A stretch of 49,926 nucleotides of DNA, taken from Deltaproteobacteria bacterium RIFCSPLOWO2_12_FULL_60_19. Its GTDB lineage: Bacteria > Desulfobacterota > Binatia > UBA9968. The stretch lies in the NCBI GenBank assembly GCA_001798595.1, contig MGSS01000003.1:1-49926 (forward strand), written 5' to 3'. A program made the position numbers and the translations under genes. Shown here piece by piece: positions 24,983 to 32,092 of this stretch (position 1 is its first letter; each line of letters opens with the position of its first letter). The notes beneath the pieces were generated by a model. That model was not told the DNA's origin and made no database searches. It saw only the letters and a list, made by a program, of their open reading frames with translations.

Positions 24983-25032
24983 TTTTCGATTGCCGATTTT
25001 CGATTCAATCTAAAATCTAAAATCGAAAATCG
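24983..25032. repeat. AT-rich palindrome, GATTTT family, second copy
   Basis: CGATTTTCGATT and the complementary AATCGAAAATCGG units bracket a loop of AATCTAAAATCT. It begins directly at the HNH stop codon and belongs to the same family as 20725-20789. Confidence 0.7.
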
Positions 25033-25063
25033 GTGAGGATGCAGGTTTCGAAGGCAAAGTCAC

Positions 25064-25618
25064 ATGGGGGAGCTGAAAAGATTTTTGCAGGGGCGCGTGG
25101 TGGTCAAGGTCGGCGACATCACCAAGGAGGATGCGCAGGCGATTGTGAACGCGGCGAACGGCTCGTTGCTGGGCGGCGGGGGAGTGGACGGCGCGATTCA
25201 TCGCGCGGGCGGGCCGGAGATTCTCAAAGAATGCAAAGAGATTCGCCGGACGCGATATCCGGACGGCCTCCCGACCGGCCAGGCGGTCATCACGACCGCG
25301 GGGAAGATGGCCGCGAAATATGTCATTCACACGGTCGGACCGGTTTATGGCAGAGGCGGCAAGGAGAAAGCCGAGTTGCTCGCGTCTTGTTACCGCAACT
25401 CTTTGGCTCTCGCTGTCAAAAACGGACTTAAGACCATCGCCTTTCCAGCGATTTCGACGGGCGTGTACGGTTATCCTCTGGAGGAAGCGGCTCAGGTTTC
25501 CTCGAAGGCGGTCGAAGAATTTCTCAAATCAGAGCCATCGATGCAGGAAGTGCGGCTGATTTTGTTTAGCGCCGGCGATGTCGAGATCTTCTTAAAGCAT
25601 CACCGCTTCTCATCTTAG
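25064..25618 (+). CDS. Macro-domain ADP-ribose deacetylase-like protein
   Basis: 184 residues, a single macro domain. Characteristic segments are VKVGDITKEDAQAIVNAANG, the Gly-rich ADP-ribose loop LLGGGGVDGAIHRAGG and the second loop PAISTGVYGYPLEEAA. Such proteins bind ADP-ribose and many hydrolyse O-acetyl-ADP-ribose or ADP-ribosyl-protein bonds. The ribosome site is weak. It is convergent with the SBP gene at 25625. Confidence 0.93.
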   Translation: MGELKRFLQGRVVVKVGDITKEDAQAIVNAANGSLLGGGGVDGAIHRAGGPEILKECKEIRRTRYPDGLPTGQAVITTAGKMAAKYVIHTVGPVYGRGGKEKAELLASCYRNSLALAVKNGLKTIAFPAISTGVYGYPLEEAAQVSSKAVEEFLKSEPSMQEVRLILFSAGDVEIFLKHHRFSS

Positions 25619-25624
25619 AAGTTT

Positions 25625-26635
25625 CTATTTCCCGTAGAGACTCTTGATAAAGCCCGAGTCCTCCAGCTCTTTGATGAAGCGCGAGTCGATAAAGTCCCTG
25701 GCGTTCGCCTGAGCGGCCTTGGGATTCGTCGCCGCCATGTCTTGCAGGATCGTCTGATAACCGTCTACCGGAGCATATGGGGCGTTCGGAATGTATTGCA
25801 CGTGCCAGTCCCAGGACTCTTCGACCGGCTTGCGGTCGGCCATGCGGGAATACTTCTGCATGATCTTGATCGAGTCCTCTTTGTGCGTTTTGAAATAGTG
25901 GATCGCCTCAACGTACGCCCGCACGTAGCGCCGCACCGTGTCGGGGCGTTCTCTGACGAATTTGGTCGAGGCGTAGATGCCGTTTTGCGGGAAGGGGATC
26001 TGCAGCGCCGCCATATCGACAATCATCGGGAAGCCCAGCTTTTCCGCCATCGCCTTGCCGGCCTCCGTCACGACGGTGAAGTTGACGATGCCTTTTTGCA
26101 ACGCCACCATCCGTTCGATCGAGCCGCCGATGACTCTGAGGTTGACGTCCTTCACGGGATCGAGACCGATCTTTTTAAGCCCCACGCGCAGGGCGAATTC
26201 GGCGGTGGTTCCCGCGATGTGGTTGCCGCCGATCTTTCCCTTAAGATCTTCGGCCTTCTTGATGGCCGGTTCGGAGACCAGGTAGTAGGGTAGAACGTTC
26301 ACGTTGCCTGCGAGCGCCACGACCTCGCCGCCGGCAAGCCGCGCGCTGGCCAGCCCAGGTCCTCCGCCCTCGCCGATGGCGATCTCGCCCGCCAGAATCG
26401 ACTGGATTCCCCGGATGCTCCCTGAGATGAAGATAGGGGTTGCGTCCAGCCCGTGCTTCTCGAACAGGCGCGCGTCCTTGGCCACCCAGATAATGGATGA
26501 GGAAGAGGGAGAGATCGAAATATAGGAGGTGTTCATTTTCTCCGCGGCGCCGGGCGCGCCGGCGGCGGAGGCGAGAAACAATCCGACAAAGGAGTAAAAT
26601 AAAGCGGTTCGCCGTTTTCGGTTAAATCTCCACAT
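25625..26635 (-). CDS. Orphan NMT1-like ABC substrate-binding protein
   Basis: 336 residues from the ATG at 26635, with AGGAGG five bases upstream; the in-frame GTG at 26641 overlaps that site and is not preferred. A basic N-terminus and hydrophobic signal segment (LFYSFVGLFLASAAGAPGAA) precede a two-lobed periplasmic-binding fold of the NitT/TauT/THI5 type, with GLDATPIFISGSIRGIQSIL and ALAGNVNVLPYYLVSEPA. No permease or ATPase gene lies beside it. A second relative is at 29770. Ligand unknown; family members bind sulfonates, nitrate or pyrimidines. Confidence 0.88.
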   Translation of the reverse strand: MWRFNRKRRTALFYSFVGLFLASAAGAPGAAEKMNTSYISISPSSSSIIWVAKDARLFEKHGLDATPIFISGSIRGIQSILAGEIAIGEGGGPGLASARLAGGEVVALAGNVNVLPYYLVSEPAIKKAEDLKGKIGGNHIAGTTAEFALRVGLKKIGLDPVKDVNLRVIGGSIERMVALQKGIVNFTVVTEAGKAMAEKLGFPMIVDMAALQIPFPQNGIYASTKFVRERPDTVRRYVRAYVEAIHYFKTHKEDSIKIMQKYSRMADRKPVEESWDWHVQYIPNAPYAPVDGYQTILQDMAATNPKAAQANARDFIDSRFIKELEDSGFIKSLYGK

Positions 26636-26754
26636 AGACACCTCCTTTAACCATCGCCCTTATGCTACCACTTCAGGCGGCGCTAGAAAACAACAAAATC
26701 CCGATTGACAGCTTCGCCCGCGGCGTCTATCTTGCGGTCAAATCGCCTCGCGCC

Positions 26755-27402
26755 ATGAAAAAACAAATAGACCTGGTGATGTTCGACCTCGACGGGACGC
26801 TGGCGGCCACGGGGCGGGATCTGGCGAACTCGGTAAACTACATCCGCTCCGCGCTCCGTCTCGATCCGTTGGACGACAAACTCGTCTATAGCCACGTGGG
26901 GCGCGGCGTGGAGCATCTGTTGCGCATGTCGCTGCCGGAAAACTCCCAGGACCGGTTCAAGGAAATCATGGAACTGTTTCTCAAGCACTACGCGGAACAC
27001 CTGCTCGACACCACCGCCCTCTATCCCCACGTGCGGGAGACGCTCGAATACTTCGAGAAAAAGAAACGGGTGGTCGTCAGCAATAAGCTCCACCGGCTGA
27101 CCGTGCCGATCTTACGCGGCTTGGGCATCGAGGCGTGCTTCGACGCCGTTCTCGGAGGCGACAGCGCGGCTGAGAAAAAGCCCCATCCCGGCGCGCTGAA
27201 TCGGGTGCTTGCAGATTTCAGGATCGAGCCGGCGCGGGGGCTTATCGTCGGCGACGGCGACGCCGACATCGAAGCCGGCCGCGGAGCGGGTGTCCACACT
27301 TGCGGCGTCACCTACGGCTTGGGTAGAAAGGAGGAACTCGTGGCGGCGCGACCGGACTATCTCATCGACGACCTCAGCGAGCTGGAAAAGTACTTTTATT
27401 AA
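26755..27402 (+). CDS. HAD-superfamily phosphatase, phosphoglycolate-phosphatase-like
   Basis: 215 residues from the ATG at 26755. HAD motifs are in order: nucleophile DLDGT (MFDLDGTLAA), motif II VVSNK, motif III Lys in EKKPHPGALN and acidic motif IV GDGDADIEAGRGAG. A helical cap sits between motifs I and II, as in Gph-like enzymes. The frame is open upstream to an ATG at 26662, but the extra 31 residues lack family similarity. The PPOX gene follows 10 nt later. Confidence 0.88.
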   Translation: MKKQIDLVMFDLDGTLAATGRDLANSVNYIRSALRLDPLDDKLVYSHVGRGVEHLLRMSLPENSQDRFKEIMELFLKHYAEHLLDTTALYPHVRETLEYFEKKKRVVVSNKLHRLTVPILRGLGIEACFDAVLGGDSAAEKKPHPGALNRVLADFRIEPARGLIVGDGDADIEAGRGAGVHTCGVTYGLGRKEELVAARPDYLIDDLSELEKYFY

Positions 27403-27412
27403 GGAGGAAACT

Positions 27413-27811
27413 ATGGCGGCGACAATTCCTGCAAAATTTCGCGATCTGTTTACCAAGCAAGCTTTCGCCCATCTCGGAACGCTGATGGCGGACGGGAGCC
27501 CGCAAGTCACGCCCGTGTGGTGCGATTATGACGGGACGCACATCCGAATCAACTCCGCGAAGGGGCGCGTCAAGGACAAAAACATGCGACGCAACAAGAA
27601 GGTCGCTCTGTCGATCATGGACCCGGACGATCCCTATCGCTATCTGGCCGTCCAGGGAGTCATCGTGGAGATCACGGAGCAGGGGGCCGACGCGCACATC
27701 GATTCGCTGGCGAAGAAATATCTCGGCAAGGACAAGTATCCGTTCGGCCAGCCCGGCGAGGTGCGGGTGATCTACAAAATCCGGCCGGAGAAAGTCTCCA
27801 CGATGGGGTAG
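27413..27811 (+). CDS. PPOX-class (F420- or FMN-dependent) oxidoreductase-like protein
   Basis: 132 residues with AAGGAGGAAACT just upstream of the ATG. The split-barrel flavin fold is marked by FAHLGTLMADGSPQVTPVW, RINSAKGRVKDKNMRRN and LAVQGVIVEI. Relatives bind FMN or F420 and reduce small molecules. No F420-biosynthesis gene is in the window, so the cofactor is open. Confidence 0.87.
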   Translation: MAATIPAKFRDLFTKQAFAHLGTLMADGSPQVTPVWCDYDGTHIRINSAKGRVKDKNMRRNKKVALSIMDPDDPYRYLAVQGVIVEITEQGADAHIDSLAKKYLGKDKYPFGQPGEVRVIYKIRPEKVSTMG

Positions 27812-27858
27812 CCGGCCGTTTCTTGTGCCGGATGTGAAATTGGGCTATCGTTGAAACC

Positions 27859-28008
27859 GTGAAGGAAGCAGACTTTCTAAAGAAGGTCGGGATCTACGCC
27901 CGCTACCTGACGCAATTCCTGAACGATTCCGACGTTCCCAAGATTCTCGAAACCATCCGGGATCTGGAGAAGATCCGCCAGCAGGCAGAGAAGGAAAAGG
28001 TGGAATAA
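27859..28008 (+). CDS. Possible 49-residue protein
   Basis: A GTG at 27859 opens a frame of 49 residues: KEADFLKKVGIYARYLTQFL, then a polar helix ending RQQAEKEKVE. It is amphipathic and coiled-coil-like, and codon use looks coding. There is no strong ribosome site. GC-rich hairpins (CCGCCGGAGGCGG and CAGCC...GGCTG) follow, as if terminating the transcript. Confidence 0.45.
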   Translation: MKEADFLKKVGIYARYLTQFLNDSDVPKILETIRDLEKIRQQAEKEKVE

Positions 28009-28081
28009 GGGGCCTGTTGCCTTCTTCCGCCGGAGGCGGATCAGCCTCTCTTTGTGGCTGAGCCTCTTGCCTCTGATTCTT

Positions 28082-28582
28082 TCAGGCTTGCGGGTCGAAA
28101 TCTTTCCGGAGCTTCTTCATCATCGCGCGCAGATCCTGCCGCAGCTCTTCCGCCGTCGGGCGTCCCACGTACCAGTAGCCGCAGTAGAGATTGTGCACCG
28201 TCAAGTCCGGCATGAGCGAAAACGCGTAGGGGATCGCCGTATCGCCGCGCGATTTAGAACTCTCGACCATGTCCAACTGCCTGACCACCGAGCGGTCGTG
28301 GTCGCTCAAGAACGGAAAAGTCGCCCCCAACCCCGCGCGAAAGGCGGCGTTGACCTCCGGCGGATCGACGCTTGCCGCCGCGAGCTTGCAGTAGTTCACC
28401 GCCAACTCTTGCTGGAATTCGGTCAGCAGGCGCAACTGCACCTGGCATTTGGGTCACCAGTAGCCGCGGTAGAAAACCAAAATAAGCGGGAAGTTAGCCG
28501 CGATGTCGGAGAGTTTGATCTTTTTGCCGTCTTGATCCGGCATCTCCAGATCGGGAAATCGTTTGCCGATGGTTTGGTTCAT
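28082..28582 (-). CDS. Candidate selenoprotein: peroxiredoxin-like, Sec43 in UPKC
   Basis: An ATG at 28582 with AGGAGG upstream starts a 166-residue frame closed by a normal stop, with one in-frame TGA at codon 43 (28454-28456). The context is FYRGYW-TGA-PKCQVQLRLL. In the AhpC/TSA peroxiredoxin-like family this position is the redox Cys of the WCPxC motif, so TGA replaces exactly that Cys and leaves C46 as partner. The rest is a normal family sequence: GKRFPDLEMPDQDGKKIKL before, PFLSDHDRSVVRQL and IPYAFSLMPDLTVHNLYCGY after. A hairpin suited to a bacterial SECIS lies at 28427-28444. Translation as selenocysteine by SelB would give a Sec-containing thiol peroxidase. The alternative is a nonsense mutation or sequencing error; no frameshift or other stop supports decay. 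It was probably missed by standard gene callers, which would keep only the part after the TGA. Confidence 0.85.
28427..28444 (-). promoter_or_regulatory. Putative bacterial SECIS hairpin
   Basis: Read on the minus strand, CAGGUGC pairs perfectly with GCGCCUG (7 bp, one G-U) around the tetraloop AGUU. The loop starts about 16 nt after the UGA, and a G is among its first two bases, as described for bacterial SECIS elements read by SelB. The stem overlaps codons for conserved residues, so part of the pairing could be chance. Confidence 0.65.
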
Positions 28583-28616
28583 GGGGTTGCCTCCTGTTTG
28601 GCGGTATTCCCGACAC

Positions 28617-28679
28617 GTTTGAACGGCTTGAACGTTTTGAACGCATGAAACCGTTCAACTTGTTCAAAATGGTTCAAAC
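28617..28679. repeat. TTGAAC-rich inverted repeat
   Basis: Three TTGAAC units in the left arm (from GTTTGAACGG) and three GTTCAA units in the right arm (to GGTTCAAAC) make a 63-base imperfect palindrome. It lies between the GYD gene and the selenoprotein ribosome site. It may be a terminator-like or regulatory element or a dispersed repeat. Confidence 0.6.
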
Positions 28680-28724
28680 TGTAACGGCGCCAGCCAACTC
28701 ACTTGAGCCGCTGTGTCGGCTGTC

Positions 28725-29018
28725 TCACGGCATCTTCGCCAGAATCTTGCTCATCTCATCCGCCGAGTAGGCGCGCATGGTCTGCGTGCGGATGTTGCCC
28801 AGCGAGCCGACGCTTAAGCACAACGCCGTCATAGCCTCGTCGTCCGGCGCGTCGGCAACCAAAACCGCGTCATACGCGCCCAACGTCCAGAAGGTATCCT
28901 TTACTTTGACACCGAGCTTGGTCCCGGCCGCGGCAAGCGCCTTAGCCCTTTCAGTGGTCTGCTTGATGTTGCGCACGCCTTGATCCGTAAAGCTTACTAG
29001 AACTACATAGGTAGCCAT
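28725..29018 (-). CDS. GYD-domain protein
   Basis: 97 residues from the ATG at 29018 with AAGGAGGGACTC upstream. The short alpha/beta domain has the motif LGAYDAVLVADAPDDEA, the GYD-like region, and starts MATYVVLVSFTDQGVRNIK. Family proteins are uncharacterised small dimeric domains related in shape to ferredoxin-like folds. It lies upstream of the candidate selenoprotein on the same strand, separated by a repeat. Confidence 0.88.
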   Translation of the reverse strand: MATYVVLVSFTDQGVRNIKQTTERAKALAAAGTKLGVKVKDTFWTLGAYDAVLVADAPDDEAMTALCLSVGSLGNIRTQTMRAYSADEMSKILAKMP

Positions 29019-29077
29019 AAGAGTCCCTCCTTGTTTAAGGTTTGGAACGGCCTGACCCATCCTCCCGGATTTTGGAC

Positions 29078-29280
29078 CTACGTGTCGAGCGTGCTCGGGT
29101 GAAACATCTCCTCGGGTTTGAATCGACATAGAATTCGGCGACGTCGAATTGTGTCTGCGGGCGTCCCGGATCGTCGGTGACGTGAATATCTAGATCGATC
29201 CCTTCGGGCCTCACTTCTCCCTTGATCAGCGCCTGGGCGCGGTCGTAGGGGCCGCAGGTCATGGTTAACTTCAATCCCAC
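29078..29280 (-). pseudogene. Remnant of a 4,5-dihydroxyphthalate-decarboxylase-like gene
   Basis: A GTG at 29280 begins MGLKLTMTCGPYDRAQALIK and GEVRPEGIDLDIHV, the start of this substrate-binding-like family. After about 50 codons the sequence jumps, in another frame, to FKPEEMFHPSTLDT and a stop at 29078, which resembles the family C-terminus. The middle, probably some 250 codons, is missing. The remnant lies just upstream of the GYD gene, so the GYD gene may have lost an operon partner. Confidence 0.75.
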
Positions 29281-29311
29281 GTTGTTCGGGTCCTTCAGTC
29301 AGGCGGAAGAT

Positions 29312-29725
29312 TCACCGCGTGCTGGGCTGCTTCGGCGGGGCGTAAAGCTGGAGTAGATTCCCCTCGGTATCGAAAAAATAGAAGCCTCGTCCGGTGGCGC
29401 GTTCCACGGTTGGGATGTTGTAGACTTTTACGCCCCAATCTTTCATTTGTTTTACCGCCAGCTCGAAATCCTCAGGCTCCACGACAAAAGCCTGATGCGT
29501 TGCGCCTTCTTCTTCCAGCGCGTTTTTCTCTACGGGATGGGGACGCCGGAACAACGCGACCATGTCGTCGCCCGAGCGGAGATCGGCGCGGTTGAGCTTG
29601 TCTCCCATGTCGTCACGGCCCAACTTGGCGATCCTCATACCGAGAATCTCCGTGTAAAACTTAACCGCCCGCTCCATGTTGTTAACCGGAATGCCGATAT
29701 GGTGAATGCCCTTGGTCTTGATCAT
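29312..29725 (-). CDS. VOC/glyoxalase-family protein
   Basis: 137 residues, two beta-alpha-beta-beta-beta units. Likely metal ligands are the His in GIHHIGIPV, the His in EGATHQAFVV and the Glu in DTEGNLLQLYAPP. Phe and Tyr-rich C-terminal sequence (GFYFFDTEGN) is typical of VOC proteins. The reaction (isomerase, dioxygenase or glyoxalase) cannot be told from sequence. It sits beside an orphan SBP and a decarboxylase remnant. Confidence 0.9.
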   Translation of the reverse strand: MIKTKGIHHIGIPVNNMERAVKFYTEILGMRIAKLGRDDMGDKLNRADLRSGDDMVALFRRPHPVEKNALEEEGATHQAFVVEPEDFELAVKQMKDWGVKVYNIPTVERATGRGFYFFDTEGNLLQLYAPPKQPSTR

Positions 29726-29769
29726 CGTTCAGCCCCCGTGGGTCGTCGGGCGGAGTTTTGAAAAGCGGG

Positions 29770-30765
29770 CTACGGATATCGCTTCGCCATCTCGGCGAAG
29801 AAACCTTCCTTCTCCAATTCCTGAAGCAGGCTCAAGTCGACGAACTGCTCCGGTTTGGCGTTCTTCGCCTGGGGGAACTGCGGCGCGAATTCATCGAGCA
29901 GAAACTGAATCCCCTTGAGAGTCGGATAAGGTTTTTTGGCGACTCGCTTGACGAACCAGCCGGTGGTCGCCTCGAGCACCTCGGCATCGGTCGTGCGGAG
30001 ATACTTGGCGACGATCTTCTTGCTCTCGTCGCGTCTGCCGTGGATGTAATGGATCGCTTCGACGTAGCCCCGGAGCGCGGCTTTGACCGTGTCCCGCTGG
30101 CTCTTGATGAACGAGCGCGTCGTCGCAAAGCCGTTTCCCTGCACTTCCAGCCCCAGGTCCATCATGTCGTAGATTTCGGCGAAGCCCTGTTTTCTCGCGC
30201 GCGGGATTTCCGACGGAGTGAGCAGCGTTGCATCGATCCTGCCGGCGTCCATCGCCGCCAATCTCTCGATCGTGCCGCCGGCTAGCAGGATCGCCACGTC
30301 TTTGTTGGGCTCGAGGTTCAACCGGCGGAGCAAAATCAACGCCGCGTTGTGCGACGCGGAGCCGAAGCCGCTGACGCCTAATTTTTTGCCTTTGAGCTGC
30401 TCGATCTTGCCGATGCCCTGGCGGCCGACCACCGTATAAGCGTAGGCGTTTTCCGACGAGCCTATCAGCGCGAGGTCGTGGCCCTGGAGGCCCGCCTGCA
30501 CCACGGTGCCGATGTTGACGATGGGCGGGTCGCCGGCGACCAGCGCCTGGGTCGCCAACTGGCCGCCCCGGAAAAAAACCAACTCGGCGTCCAATCCGTA
30601 TTTTTTAAAGAGACCGGCTTCCTTGGCGATCCAGATGTGGATCTGGTTGTAGGAGATGGCCGGGTAGCCGATCTTGATTTTTTTGAGATCCTGGGCGCCG
30701 CCGGCGTTGGGTTGCGAGAGCAGCCAGATGCCGATCAGCAGAGCGAAGTAGTTCTTAAACTTCAT
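29770..30765 (-). CDS. Orphan NMT1-like ABC substrate-binding protein
   Basis: 331 residues with a signal peptide (FALLIGIWLLSQPNAGGAQ). The fold is the same NMT1/TauA type as the protein at 25625: HIWIAKEAGLFKKYGLDAEL and YVEAIHYIHGRRDESKKIVA resemble segments of that protein, so they are paralogues. No transporter genes are adjacent. Ligand unknown. Confidence 0.88.
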   Translation of the reverse strand: MKFKNYFALLIGIWLLSQPNAGGAQDLKKIKIGYPAISYNQIHIWIAKEAGLFKKYGLDAELVFFRGGQLATQALVAGDPPIVNIGTVVQAGLQGHDLALIGSSENAYAYTVVGRQGIGKIEQLKGKKLGVSGFGSASHNAALILLRRLNLEPNKDVAILLAGGTIERLAAMDAGRIDATLLTPSEIPRARKQGFAEIYDMMDLGLEVQGNGFATTRSFIKSQRDTVKAALRGYVEAIHYIHGRRDESKKIVAKYLRTTDAEVLEATTGWFVKRVAKKPYPTLKGIQFLLDEFAPQFPQAKNAKPEQFVDLSLLQELEKEGFFAEMAKRYP

Positions 30766-30793
30766 TTGACGACCTTGCCGGGTGGTCGCCGGA

Positions 30794-31069
30794 CTACCGG
30801 CGCTTCGTCTTGGCGGCCTTTTCGGCAGCCTCTTTCATATCGCTGATCTCTTTTTCCATGGTGAGCTTCTCGTTGGTGACCTTCCCGAGATTCGCCTCGG
30901 TGTCCGTCATTTTCTTCTTCATTTCGCCCATCTGCGCCTGTGCCGCCGCCAGCTCCTGTTCCACGCCGGCCAGCCGCCCGGCGCGCGCTCCCCAAACGAG
31001 GTAACCGAAAAGGATGCCGACAACAAAAGCTCCCACGGCGATGCCGGTCCAGTAGCCGTTCTTCATCAT
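30794..31069 (-). CDS. Small membrane-anchored coiled-coil protein
   Basis: About 91 residues from the ATG at 31069 (or 31066), with GGGAGGG upstream. One membrane helix (GIAVGAFVVGILFGYLVWG) is followed by a long charged coiled coil (LAGVEQELAAAQAQMGEMKK and onwards) that ends KAAKTKRR. Function unknown. Confidence 0.72.
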   Translation of the reverse strand: MMKNGYWTGIAVGAFVVGILFGYLVWGARAGRLAGVEQELAAAQAQMGEMKKKMTDTEANLGKVTNEKLTMEKEISDMKEAAEKAAKTKRR

Positions 31070-31140
31070 GATACCCTCCCTGTAGTTTAAGTGCGTTGGG
31101 CGTTGAACTACGGCAGTTTTATAAGAAATCTCCCGTTTCG

Positions 31141-31869
31141 TCAATTGGATTTGTTGAGCCAGTCGCGCGCGTCGAAAGATTTTCCAGTTACCCCTATGGA
31201 TTCGGGCGAGGCGAGATAAACAAAGACTGCCGTGATTTCATTGGGCGTCGGCAGCGTCAACGGGTCTTCCTCCGGGTAAGCCTCTGCGCGCATTTCGGTT
31301 CGCGTGGCGCCCGGGTTGACCGCGTTCACGCGGATGTTGAATTCCTTGACCTCTTCCGCCAGCAGCTGCGTCAACCCCTCGATGCCGAACTTCGACGCCG
31401 CATAGGCGCCCCAGCGCGCCTTGCCGATCCGCCCGACGCCGGAGGAGACGTTGATGATCGATCCTTCACGCCGGGCTATCATCAAGCGCAGAACTTCTTT
31501 GGTCACCAGGAACTGCGCCGTCAGATTGACCTTCAACACTTGTTCCCACGCGGCCAGGGGATATCGCGCGATCGGCTCGCGCGGGCCGAGAATACTCGCG
31601 TTGTTGACCAGGATGTGGATCGTGCCGTAGCGCCTCTCAGCCTCGCGCACCAGGCGCTTCACGTCGTTCGACCTGGCGATGTCCGCCGCGATCCAGCTTG
31701 CTTCACCGCCTGCGGCCTGAATCTCCCGCGCCGCCCGCTTAAGCTCCGCCTGCCTCCGCGCGCAGATCACGACCTTGGCGCCTTCCCGGGCATGGGCCAT
31801 CGCCACCGCCTTGCCGATTCCCCGGCTCGCGCCGGTGACGAGCGCAACTTTACCGGTCAAAACACCCAT
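31141..31869 (-). CDS. Short-chain dehydrogenase/reductase
   Basis: 242 residues from the ATG at 31869. NAD(P)-binding Gly motif TGASRGIGKAVA, structural NNAS (VNNASILG), catalytic Asn115 in VNLTAQ, Ser142/143 in NVSSG, Tyr156 and Lys160 in YAASK. An ATG at 31899 is an alternative start. Substrate is not evident; the gene is divergent from the benzoate-CoA-ligase-like gene. Confidence 0.92.
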   Translation of the reverse strand: MGVLTGKVALVTGASRGIGKAVAMAHAREGAKVVICARRQAELKRAAREIQAAGGEASWIAADIARSNDVKRLVREAERRYGTIHILVNNASILGPREPIARYPLAAWEQVLKVNLTAQFLVTKEVLRLMIARREGSIINVSSGVGRIGKARWGAYAASKFGIEGLTQLLAEEVKEFNIRVNAVNPGATRTEMRAEAYPEEDPLTLPTPNEITAVFVYLASPESIGVTGKSFDARDWLNKSN

Positions 31870-32092
31870 ACAGCATTCTTTCCCCGTACTTTCTATCATT
31901 CCGAGGAATGACTTCAAAGGCTGTTGCACGGCACTTCACAGTCCGTCTAAACGGCGCCATCCTTGCTGATGCTGCCGACGTTATGCCGGGATTGATGAAG
32001 AGTGCGTTATCGGATACTTTCCCTCTACAGAGACCCTCTTGAGTTTTGATCGCGCTCAAGACTACGTCGACGTACACAGTGAAGGTGCAGAT

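Noticed and set aside
28082-28441. Short peroxiredoxin-like ORF starting at GTG 28441 as the complete gene
   Set aside because: It would lack the redox motif and the N-terminal strands of the fold, and it has no ribosome site; the longer frame from 28582 through the TGA has both.
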